A stretch of DNA of 54,355 bases from Erysipelotrichaceae bacterium. Its GTDB lineage: Bacteria; Bacillota_I; Bacilli_A; Erysipelotrichales; Erysipelotrichaceae. Positions 42,150-49,941 of this stretch are shown here, piece by piece. Location: assembly GCA_900770275.1 (NCBI GenBank), contig CAAGJS010000022.1, forward strand, positions 1 to 54,355, in the 5' to 3' direction. Positions within the stretch are counted from its first letter, which is position 1. Each line of letters opens with the position of its first letter. A model generated the notes under the pieces. That model saw only the letters and a list, made by a program, of their open reading frames with translations. It did no database searches and was not told the DNA's origin. A program made the translations under genes and the position numbers.

Positions 42150-43424
42150 ATGATTGATCAGATTAAAATTCACGTCAAAGCAGGCGATGGCGGCAAAGGC
42201 CTGGTCGGCTGGCGTCATGAAAAGTTTTATGCCAATGGCGGACCGTTCGGCGGCGACGGCGGACGGGGCGGCCATATTTATGTCGAAGTAGATACCAATG
42301 AGACGACACTTGCCAAGCTTCGCTACACCAAGAGTGTCAAGGCAGGCAATGGCGAGCCGGGCAAGATGAAGAAGATGCACGGCGCTGATGGCGAAGACGT
42401 AACGCTGCGGGTTCCCCTTGGCACAATGATCCGCAACGCCGCAACCGGCGATCTGCTGGCCGATCTTACCAGGCCCCACCAGATTGTTCAGATTGCCCAT
42501 GGTGGAAAGGGCGGCCTTGGCAACTATCACTTCGCTACTGCCCGTAACGATGCGCCGGAATATGCGCAGCCTGGCGAGCCGGGAGAATCTTTGGATCTGA
42601 TCTTTGAGCTGCGTCTTTTGGCGGATGCGGGACTGATCGGTTTCCCCTCGGTTGGCAAGTCGACGTTCCTTTCGGCCGCCACCAATGCAAGGCCAGCGAT
42701 CGCTGCCTATCCCTTTACTACATTGGAGCCCAACATCGGCGTCGTGGAACTGAAGGATGGCCGCAGCTTTGTGCTGGCCGATATGCCGGGGCTGATTGAA
42801 GGCGCCGCGGAAGGCAAAGGCCTTGGGGATACCTTCCTTCGTCATATCCGCCGCTGCCGTGTGCTGATTCATGTGCTGGATATGAGCGGGGAACAGGGGG
42901 ATCCGCTGCAGGATTATGCCATCATCAATAAGGAACTTGGCTCCTATGATGCCTCGCTGCTTGAAAAGCCGCAGATCGTTGTCGCCAATAAGATGGACAT
43001 GGATGGTGCGCAGGACTATCTCAAGATGTTCAAGGAAGCTCATCCGGATCTGAAGGTATTTGAGACCAGTACCCAGCTTCATAAGGGCATTGAAGCCGTT
43101 CTCAATGAAGCGGAAGTTCAGATCACCAGGGCACGGGAAGCGGAACAGGCAGCTCTCAAGGAACAGGAACAGGTTGTCGTTTACCGCTACGAACCCAAGC
43201 GTCCTGACTTTACGATTGAAAATCTTGGCAACCGCAAGTGGAAGGTTGTCTCCGAAAAGGTGGACCGTCTGGCAGATACCGTCGACTTCAACAAGGAAAA
43301 CGATGTCTTTGCCTTTGCGGCAACTCTGACCAAGATGGGTATCGACAAGGCACTTGCCGAAGCCGGAGCCCGCGATGGGGATCAGGTCATTGTCGGCAGC
43401 TACGTCATGGATTACAACAAGTAA
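42150..43424 (+). CDS. obgE: GTPase ObgE/CgtA
   Basis: A 424-residue GTPase. The glycine-rich Obg domain (1-157, GGDGGRGGHIY), the G domain (GFPSVGKST, DMPGLIEGA, NKMD) and the C-terminal OCT domain (about 345-424) are all present. It acts in 50S assembly and stress control. GGGAGG precedes the ATG. The rplU-rpmA-obgE order is common in Firmicutes. Confidence 0.97.
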   Translation: MIDQIKIHVKAGDGGKGLVGWRHEKFYANGGPFGGDGGRGGHIYVEVDTNETTLAKLRYTKSVKAGNGEPGKMKKMHGADGEDVTLRVPLGTMIRNAATGDLLADLTRPHQIVQIAHGGKGGLGNYHFATARNDAPEYAQPGEPGESLDLIFELRLLADAGLIGFPSVGKSTFLSAATNARPAIAAYPFTTLEPNIGVVELKDGRSFVLADMPGLIEGAAEGKGLGDTFLRHIRRCRVLIHVLDMSGEQGDPLQDYAIINKELGSYDASLLEKPQIVVANKMDMDGAQDYLKMFKEAHPDLKVFETSTQLHKGIEAVLNEAEVQITRAREAEQAALKEQEQVVVYRYEPKRPDFTIENLGNRKWKVVSEKVDRLADTVDFNKENDVFAFAATLTKMGIDKALAEAGARDGDQVIVGSYVMDYNK

Positions 43425-43433
43425 GGCAGACTT

Positions 43434-44033
43434 ATGATTGCGTTCATTAAAGGAACCGTCGCTGCCATTGGAGCGGACTGGCTCGTCATTGAAAATAACG
43501 GGATGGGATGGCAGGTCGCCTATCCCCATTGTGAAAAGGTTCATCTCAAGGATGAGGTTCAGATTTTTACCTATCTGAACTATTCCGATGTGGATCTGAG
43601 TCTGTATGGCTTTGAAAGCAGCGAAGAAAAGGAACTGTTTCAGCGTCTGATCTCGGTCAAAGGTCTTGGCCCCAAGACGGCCATGGGCATGCTGGCAAAA
43701 GCTGGTACAGAAAAAATCATTCAGGCTGTGGAAACCGGCGATGTTTCGGCTTTGAAAAAAGTGCCGGGCATCGGCGCCAAGACGGCGAGCCAGATCGTTC
43801 TCGATCTTAAGGGCAAGCTGGTTCCGGTCGCACAGAAGAATACGAAAGCCGAAATCGTAACGTATCCGCAGGAAATCGAGGATGCGCTGCAGGGTCTTCG
43901 CAACCTTGGCTGGAAGGGCAGTGAGGTCAGTGATGCGGCTGCCTATCTCAGCTCCTTAGGACCTAAGACGACTCAGGAGTATCTCAAGGCCGGCTTACAG
44001 TATCTGAATAAAAAACGGACAGGAGGAATGTAA
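43434..44033 (+). CDS. ruvA: Holliday junction DNA helicase subunit RuvA
   Basis: A 199-residue RuvA with the OB-fold domain I, two helix-hairpin-helix motifs (VKGLGPKTAMGML, VPGIGAKTASQIV) and the C-terminal domain III contacting RuvB. It binds four-way junctions. The ribosome site is weak (AAGGCAG); the gene follows obgE by 9 bp. Confidence 0.96.
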   Translation: MIAFIKGTVAAIGADWLVIENNGMGWQVAYPHCEKVHLKDEVQIFTYLNYSDVDLSLYGFESSEEKELFQRLISVKGLGPKTAMGMLAKAGTEKIIQAVETGDVSALKKVPGIGAKTASQIVLDLKGKLVPVAQKNTKAEIVTYPQEIEDALQGLRNLGWKGSEVSDAAAYLSSLGPKTTQEYLKAGLQYLNKKRTGGM

Positions 44034-45050
44034 ATGGACAGCGGCGATGAAAATATCATGTCAGTACTTCCTGAGGCCGGGGATAATGAAGAAACCATTC
44101 GTCCCCGGACTCTGGATGATTATGTCGGTCAGGAAGAGCTGAAGAACAATCTTCGTATTTTCATTCAGGCCGCTCTGCAGAGAAACGAATCTCTGGACCA
44201 CGTTCTTCTCTATGGTCCCCCGGGACTTGGCAAGACGACGCTTGCCTACATTCTTGCCAATGAGATGCATGCCCATATCCGGACCGCCAGCGGGCCTTCG
44301 ATCATGAAAGCCGGAGATCTGGCTTCGGTGCTGTCGGTGCTGGAGCCGGGCGATGTATTGTTTATCGATGAGATTCACCGTCTTCCCCGTCAGGTGGAAG
44401 AAGTGCTGTATCCGGCGATGGAAGACTTCTGTCTTGATGTCATGGTCGGCAGTGAAGGCAGCTCACGCTCCGTTCGCCTGGATCTCCCGCCGTTTACGCT
44501 GGTTGGCGCAACGACGCGCTATGGCGATCTTTCTTCGCCTTTGCGGGATCGTTTCGGCATCGTATCGAAGCTTGATTACTATACGGTTGAGCAGCTGTCG
44601 CAGATTGTGACTCGCTCCGCGCGCGTGATGAATGCGGAGATTGATCCGGATGCGGTAGTTGAAATTGCCCGGCGCTCCCGCGGTACGCCACGTATTGCCA
44701 ATCGTCTGCTGCGGCGGATCCGTGATTTTGCTCAGGTACTCAGCGGTGGGCGGATTACGAAGGAAATCGCTGCCCAGGCTTTGGATCGTCTGCATGTGGA
44801 TGCCTTAGGTCTCGATGAAGTGGATCTTCGTTATCTCCATGGGATCATTGATCGGTTTCATGGCGGTCCGGTGGGACTTGAGGCATTGGCCAATGCGATC
44901 AGTGAAGAAGCCGTAACGCTGGAAGATGTCTATGAGCCATATCTGATTCAGATTGGCTTCATCAACCGTACGGCCCGCGGCCGTGTCGCAACAAAAGAAG
45001 CCTACGAGCATCTTGGCATCGAAGGCTCCTTCCAGAATACGTTGTTTTAG
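44034..45050 (+). CDS. ruvB: Holliday junction DNA helicase subunit RuvB
   Basis: A 338-residue AAA+ motor. Walker A YGPPGLGKTTLA, Walker B LFIDEIHRLPR, sensor 1 GATTRYGDLSSPLRDRF and the C-terminal winged helix (RTARGRVATKEAYEHLG) are clear. It drives branch migration with RuvA. The start is the base after the ruvA stop. It ends 4 bp inside the convergent SRAP gene. Confidence 0.97.
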   Translation: MDSGDENIMSVLPEAGDNEETIRPRTLDDYVGQEELKNNLRIFIQAALQRNESLDHVLLYGPPGLGKTTLAYILANEMHAHIRTASGPSIMKAGDLASVLSVLEPGDVLFIDEIHRLPRQVEEVLYPAMEDFCLDVMVGSEGSSRSVRLDLPPFTLVGATTRYGDLSSPLRDRFGIVSKLDYYTVEQLSQIVTRSARVMNAEIDPDAVVEIARRSRGTPRIANRLLRRIRDFAQVLSGGRITKEIAAQALDRLHVDALGLDEVDLRYLHGIIDRFHGGPVGLEALANAISEEAVTLEDVYEPYLIQIGFINRTARGRVATKEAYEHLGIEGSFQNTLF

Positions 45051-45610
45051 GCACGCTCCTGTTCACGATCGGCCAGTGACAGGGCAACTGCCTGCTGAAT
45101 CGTCGGGGCAGAAAAGAAGGCGTCGGCAGAGTCATGATCATAGGCCAGCGGCATGCGGTCATGAATCTCTGCAGCGTTTCCGGATGCTGGCTGGGTCAGG
45201 ATAACAAAGTGCAGATGGCCATCGGCTTCCCTGTGAAGCAGGCCGCCCAGGCCGATCGTCCCGCGTTCATGCAGGAAGAGATATTTGGTATGGTCGGCTG
45301 ACCATTCATAGTAGCCGCTCGCATAGACGAGACACCGTTTGCAGCCCTGGAAGAAGGGGCTGGTATCTGCAGTCTCGGAGCGGGCATTGATGATGAGACG
45401 GGCACTGCGTGAGGCAAAACCCCAGCGGGCCAGGGTTGTATGATAATGACCGTCCATGCCTTTGGTAAAAAGAAAGGCAGTCTGCCCAGGGGTGATTTCG
45501 CCGCGCTGCAGCAGCGTCAGTTCCTTGTTTGTGAGACGGTCTTTTGCCTGATCAATCAGTTTCTGAAAGTCTGGATTTGCGTTAACATCGAAGCTGTATC
45601 TTCCGCACAT
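45047..45610 (-). CDS. SOS response-associated peptidase (SRAP/YedK family)
   Basis: A 187-residue protein of the HMCES/YedK family, which covalently caps abasic sites in single-stranded DNA. The catalytic Cys2 (MCGRY), Asn in INARSET, Glu in GYYEW and His in IHDRMP are all present. It is a little shorter than the usual 200-230 residues. No ribosome site is visible before the ATG at 45610, and the divergent gene starts only 19 bp away. Confidence 0.92.
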   Translation of the reverse strand: MCGRYSFDVNANPDFQKLIDQAKDRLTNKELTLLQRGEITPGQTAFLFTKGMDGHYHTTLARWGFASRSARLIINARSETADTSPFFQGCKRCLVYASGYYEWSADHTKYLFLHERGTIGLGGLLHREADGHLHFVILTQPASGNAAEIHDRMPLAYDHDSADAFFSAPTIQQAVALSLADREQERA

Positions 45611-45629
45611 AGTTCCAGTTTAGCAAAGT

Positions 45630-45986
45630 ATGTCGAAAAAGAGTCTGAACAAAAACCCGCGTTCTCAGCTGTCCCGGATGTACCGGCGTCTTTATTTCTT
45701 TTCCTTTGGCGTTTTTCTGGGAATCTTCGGGATCGGGGCACTTGTCTTATCCATTGTCAATCTGATTCTGGAGACGCGGCCGACGCTGCGGATTGTGCAG
45801 TATGCGGCGCTGATCATCGTTGACTTCTTCTGGTCCAGGTCGCTGGTTAATCAGCGCTTTTCCAGTTTCCTGCGAACGAATTATGAGGCGCCGTCCCTGG
45901 ATCAGCGCTCGACGGGTGAAATCGTATTTGAAAACGAAGAGGAAGACCCATATAATACCAGCAGAGCTAAGAAGCGGAACAAGTAG
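45630..45986 (+). CDS. Small membrane protein with two helices, function unknown
   Basis: A 118-residue protein with a basic N-terminus (KKSLNKNPRSQLSRMYRRLY), two hydrophobic helices (about 22-46 and 56-72) and an acidic tail ending in basic residues. No ribosome site precedes the ATG. It lies between the SRAP gene and the valS T-box; no family is recognised. Confidence 0.65.
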   Translation: MSKKSLNKNPRSQLSRMYRRLYFFSFGVFLGIFGIGALVLSIVNLILETRPTLRIVQYAALIIVDFFWSRSLVNQRFSSFLRTNYEAPSLDQRSTGEIVFENEEEDPYNTSRAKKRNK

Positions 45987-45999
45987 CTATCTTCTTAAC

Positions 46000-46176
46000 A
46001 GCAAGAGAGAGCGATCGTCTGGTGAAAGATCGTCTGCAGGAAGAATGTGAAGTCCTCCGTGAGCCGCTGCGGTGAACATTGAGTAGCTGCGGCCGTATCG
46101 GCACGTTACGCCTTTGAGAAGCAAGCAAGGTGGTACCACGCATGTTCCGGCGTCCTTGAGAGGGGACGCTTTTTTA
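46000..46176 (+). ncRNA. T-box riboswitch controlling valS
   Basis: The leader contains an AGAGAG-type start with TGGTGAAAGAT in stem I, a candidate valine specifier GTC at 46052-46054, and the T-box sequence AGGTGGTACCACG (46128-46140). It ends in a terminator, GCGTCC (46150-46155) with GGACGC (46164-46169) plus six T. Uncharged tRNA-Val would stabilise the antiterminator and allow valS transcription. Confidence 0.9.
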
Positions 46177-46202
46177 TTTGCAGAGTTGACAGGAGATTGA
46201 AG

Positions 46203-48815
46203 ATGAAGAAAGAACTCGCCGCAAAGTACGATCATAAGGCTGTGGAAGACGGCCGTTATGACAAGTGGGTCAAGGCCGGTTATTTCACGGCCGGAGACAA
46301 GTCCAAAGACCCGTTTACGATTGTTATTCCGCCTCCCAATGTGACCGGAATTCTGCACCTGGGCCACGCCTGGGACAATACGCTGCAGGATATCATCTGC
46401 CGCTACAAGCGCATGAAGGGATATGACGTTCTGTATCTGCCTGGCATGGATCATGCCGGCATCGCGACGCAGGCAAAGGTTGATGCGCGCCTGAAGTCGG
46501 AAGGCATTTCGCGCTACGACATCGGTCGTGAAAAGTTCCTGGAGCGTGCCTGGGAATGGAAGGCAGAATACGCCGCAACCATTCGCAGGCAGTGGGCTAA
46601 GCTTGGCAACAGCCTCGATTATTCGAGAGAACGCTTCACGATGGATGAAGGCTTCAACAAGGCGGTCCGCCACGTCTTTGTGACGCTCTACAATGAGGGC
46701 CTGATCTATCGGGGCTGGCGGATCATCAACTGGGATCCGGAGGCCCGCACTGCTCTCAGCAACATCGAAGTCATCTACCAGGAAGATCCGGGCAAGATGT
46801 ACTACATGAACTATGAGACGGTGGAGGATCATGAACATTTCATCGTCGCAACCACACGTCCGGAGACGATGTTCGGCGATGTGTGCATCGTCGTCAACCC
46901 GAACGATGAGAAGCGCAAGCATCTGATCGGCAAGCACTGCATCAATCCGGCCAACGGGCAGGAACTTCCGATCATCGGCGATGACTATATCGATATGGAC
47001 TTCGGGACGGCCATCATGAAGTGTACGCCGGCCCACGATCCCAACGACTTTGCGATTGCGGAGCGCCATGGTCTTGATAAGCCCATCTGCATGAATCCGG
47101 ATGGTACGATGAATGAGATCTGCGGCAAGTATGCTGGCATGGATCGCTATGCGTGCCGGGATGCGCTGGTTGCGGATTTCACGCAGCGCGGCGTGATGGA
47201 TCACATTGAAAACATTACGCATCAGGTCGGTCATTCGGAACGTACGCACTGTGTCGTGGAACCGTACCTTTCTCAGCAGTGGTTCGTAAAGATGAAGCCG
47301 CTGGCCCAGGATGTGCTGGATCATCAGAAGGATCCGGATTCGCGGATCAACTTCTATCCGGAGCGCTTCAACAAGACCTTTACGCAATGGCTTGAGAACA
47401 TCGAGGACTGGTGCATTTCGCGTCAGCTCTGGTGGGGACACCGCATTCCGGCATGGTATAACAAGACGACGGGTGAGACCTACGTGGGCGAAGAGGATCC
47501 CAAGGATCCGGAGAACTGGACGCAGGACGAGGATGTTCTGGATACCTGGTTCTCTTCGGCACTGTGGCCGTTTGCGACGCTTGGCTGGCCTGAGGAAACC
47601 GACGACTATAAGCGCTACTATCCGACTTCGACGCTGGTGACGGGCTATGACATCATCTTCTTCTGGGTTGCGCGTATGGCGTTCCAGGGCCGGCACTTTA
47701 CGAAGGATCGTCCGTTCAAGGATGTTCTGATTCATGGTCTGATCCGCGATTCCCAAGGCCGCAAGATGTCCAAGTCGCTTGGCAATGGCATTGATCCGAT
47801 GCAGGTCATTGATCAGTACGGTGTGGATGCGCTGCGTTTCTTCCTGGCGACCAACTCGACGCCGGGTCAGGATATGCGCTACATTCCGGAGAAGGTGGAA
47901 GCTGCCTGGAACTTCATCAACAAGCTGTGGAATGCAAGCCGCTTTGTGCTGATGAATCTGGATGAGGACATGAAGCCGGAAGATGTGGATCTTTCGCATC
48001 TGTCGGAAGCGGATGCCTGGATTCTGGCGCGGTTGAATACGGTTCTGGATCATCTCAACGAGAACATGGAGAAGTATGAGTTTGCCTTGGTAGGCAATGA
48101 GCTGTACAGCTTCGTGTGGGATGATTTCTGCAGCTGGTACATTGAAATGAGCAAGGCTTCGCTGCAGAGCAGTGATGAGGAAGTCCGCAAGGCGGCCAAG
48201 AGTACGCTCTATGTGATGCTCAATGCGATCGTTCGTCTGCTGCATCCGTTCATGCCGTTTGTGACGGAGGAGATCTATCTGGCTCTGCCGCATGAGAAGG
48301 AGTCGATCTGTCTTGAAACGTGGCCTGAAAAGGTGGCAGATGTTCCGATGGAGCACATTGCCGAGATGGACCGTGTGGTTTCGGTAATTTCGAAGCTGCG
48401 TGAGCTGAAGAATGACAATGGTCTGAAGCCTTCGCGGCGTCTGTCCTTCATTCTGAAGGATCTCGATGGCAATGTCATTCCGGTCGAGGAAAATCAGAAG
48501 GCGATGATTGATCGGATGGCGAAGAGTGACTGGGTCGATCATCTGGATGGTGATCTGACGGTTGCGACGGTTACAAATGGCAGTATCTTTATCCCTTCGC
48601 AGCAGCTTCTTGATGTGGAGGAAGAGAAGAAGAAACTGACCAGTGAGCGGGCGCGTCTGGAAGGTGAAGTTGCGCGTTCGACGAAGATTCTGTCGAATCC
48701 GGGATTCCTTGCCAAGGCGCCGGCTGCCAAGGTCGAGGCGGAGAAGGCAAAGCTGGCGGATTATGAGAAGCAGCTGGCGGTTGTCATTGCCCGTTTTGAA
48801 GCCATTGCGAAATAA
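46203..48815 (+). CDS. valS: Valyl-tRNA synthetase
   Basis: An 870-residue class Ia synthetase. It has the HIGH-type motif HLGH, an editing domain with TTRPETMFGD, the KMSKS motif (from Lys521), an anticodon-binding domain and a C-terminal coiled-coil. AGGAG lies 8 nt before the ATG at 46203. Expression is under the upstream T-box. Confidence 0.97.
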   Translation: MKKELAAKYDHKAVEDGRYDKWVKAGYFTAGDKSKDPFTIVIPPPNVTGILHLGHAWDNTLQDIICRYKRMKGYDVLYLPGMDHAGIATQAKVDARLKSEGISRYDIGREKFLERAWEWKAEYAATIRRQWAKLGNSLDYSRERFTMDEGFNKAVRHVFVTLYNEGLIYRGWRIINWDPEARTALSNIEVIYQEDPGKMYYMNYETVEDHEHFIVATTRPETMFGDVCIVVNPNDEKRKHLIGKHCINPANGQELPIIGDDYIDMDFGTAIMKCTPAHDPNDFAIAERHGLDKPICMNPDGTMNEICGKYAGMDRYACRDALVADFTQRGVMDHIENITHQVGHSERTHCVVEPYLSQQWFVKMKPLAQDVLDHQKDPDSRINFYPERFNKTFTQWLENIEDWCISRQLWWGHRIPAWYNKTTGETYVGEEDPKDPENWTQDEDVLDTWFSSALWPFATLGWPEETDDYKRYYPTSTLVTGYDIIFFWVARMAFQGRHFTKDRPFKDVLIHGLIRDSQGRKMSKSLGNGIDPMQVIDQYGVDALRFFLATNSTPGQDMRYIPEKVEAAWNFINKLWNASRFVLMNLDEDMKPEDVDLSHLSEADAWILARLNTVLDHLNENMEKYEFALVGNELYSFVWDDFCSWYIEMSKASLQSSDEEVRKAAKSTLYVMLNAIVRLLHPFMPFVTEEIYLALPHEKESICLETWPEKVADVPMEHIAEMDRVVSVISKLRELKNDNGLKPSRRLSFILKDLDGNVIPVEENQKAMIDRMAKSDWVDHLDGDLTVATVTNGSIFIPSQQLLDVEEEKKKLTSERARLEGEVARSTKILSNPGFLAKAPAAKVEAEKAKLADYEKQLAVVIARFEAIAK

Positions 48816-48820
48816 AAGCA

Positions 48821-48829
48821 TGCTATAAT
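48821..48829 (+). promoter_or_regulatory. Extended -10 promoter of the hydrolase gene
   Basis: TGCTATAAT is a perfect extended -10, just after the valS stop codon. Transcription would start near 48836 and produce a leader of about 90 nt. Confidence 0.6.
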
Positions 48830-48854
48830 CGGCCAGAGAGGTACTGAGCGAAGA

Positions 48855-48927
48855 ATGAGAGGAAGAAGGGAAACGTCTAAGTATAGCAACGGGTCCGTTT
48901 CTTCCTTTTTTGCGGAAAGGAGAATTC
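48855..48927 (+). promoter_or_regulatory. Structured leader with terminator-like hairpin and possible ribosome-site occlusion
   Basis: GGAAGAAGGGAAACG (48861-48875) can pair, with wobbles and a bulge, with CGTTTCTTCC (48896-48905), followed by six T (48906-48911): an intrinsic-terminator form. A competing CCTTT/AAAGG pairing would cover the ribosome site GGAAAGGAG. A 26-codon reading frame starts at 48855 and overlaps the hydrolase start codon. The structure may simply terminate valS readthrough. Confidence 0.45.
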
Positions 48928-49860
48928 ATGTCTGACAAGGAAAAAAAGAAGCATTCGTTTCTGAGAACGATCGGTACGGTTGCGGCGGCAGGAACGGCGG
49001 CCTATGGCGGCGTTTCGTGGCATCTGTTCAATAAGCTGTTTGATCTTGAACGGAATTCGCTGCATTCCGTCAGTCTGCGCCAGGACGGAGATGAGGAGGC
49101 TGTGAACCAGTGGCTGGTGCAGGCGAAGCGGACGGATGCGTATCTGCAGTCGTTTGATGGTCTGACGCTGCACGCGATTGTGATCACCAACCATCCGGAT
49201 AGTCATCGCTGGGTTATTCTGGCGCATGGCTTCGGGAAGAGTGCGATGGATATGGCAGGCTATATGCTTGAGGCAGATAAGCGCGGCTATAACGTTCTTG
49301 CGATTGATCAAAGAGGATGCGGCGGCAGCCGGGGTCATTATTGCGGCATGGGCTGGCTGGAGCACTATGATGTGATCAGCTGGTGCAGCTGGCTTTGCGA
49401 GCATGACAGTGACTGTGAGATTGCATTGATCGGTGTGGACATCGGTGCCAATGCGGTCATGAATGCGGCGGGCGATTATCTGAGTCCGCATGTGAAGTGC
49501 GGCGTGGAAGACGGGGGCTGCAGCGATCTGAAGGAGGAGCTTCTGTATCTTCTCAAGAGTGAGCCAGATCTGCCGAGCGGTGCCTTCATTGTCGGCATTG
49601 ATTTCTTCGTGAAGCATCTTCTGCATTTCTCGATCTATGAGGTATCGACGCGTAAGCAGCTTTTGACGGCAAGGATTCCGATGCTGTTTATTCATGGCAA
49701 TCAGGATGCCGTTGTTCCTGCGAGCATGGCGATTGCGTGCAGCGATGCGTGCGGCTCCAGGAAGGAGCTGGCGCTTTATGATCAGTGCGGGCACAATGAG
49801 GCGATCCGGCAGCCGGATTACTTCGAAAAGGTGTTCGGCTTCATTGAAAGCGCGTTTTAA
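48928..49860 (+). CDS. Membrane-anchored alpha/beta hydrolase with Asp at the nucleophile elbow
   Basis: A 310-residue protein with a signal anchor (about 10-35) and an alpha/beta-hydrolase fold: VILAHGFGKSAMDMAGYM oxyanion region, AIDQRGCGGSRG, acid Asp260 in HGNQDAVVP and His289 in QCGHNEAI. Relatives carry G-x-S-x-G at the elbow; here it reads GVDIGAN with Asp171. The enzyme may use Asp as nucleophile, or be inactive. GGAAAGGAG precedes the ATG at 48928. Substrate unknown. Confidence 0.85.
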   Translation: MSDKEKKKHSFLRTIGTVAAAGTAAYGGVSWHLFNKLFDLERNSLHSVSLRQDGDEEAVNQWLVQAKRTDAYLQSFDGLTLHAIVITNHPDSHRWVILAHGFGKSAMDMAGYMLEADKRGYNVLAIDQRGCGGSRGHYCGMGWLEHYDVISWCSWLCEHDSDCEIALIGVDIGANAVMNAAGDYLSPHVKCGVEDGGCSDLKEELLYLLKSEPDLPSGAFIVGIDFFVKHLLHFSIYEVSTRKQLLTARIPMLFIHGNQDAVVPASMAIACSDACGSRKELALYDQCGHNEAIRQPDYFEKVFGFIESAF

Positions 49861-49884
49861 TCAAGGTTTGGTGCCATCCGATTC

Positions 49885-49913
49885 TTGTTTCTTGAAAATC
49901 GGTAGCATATAAT
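49885..49913 (+). promoter_or_regulatory. Promoter of ppdK
   Basis: TTGTTT (49885-49890), a 17-bp spacer and TATAAT (49908-49913). The leader carries AGGGAGG before the ATG. Confidence 0.7.
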
Positions 49914-49941
49914 CATTACGGTAATTTTATAGGGAGGCTGT

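Noticed and set aside
42135..43544. A 469-codon minus-strand frame opposite obgE
   Set aside because: obgE is unmistakable and the antisense product has no recognisable features.
45987..48938. A 983-codon open frame on the minus strand opposite valS
   Set aside because: It covers the T-box and all of valS, is rich in Arg, His and Ile as expected for the reverse of the coding strand, and shows no known motif.
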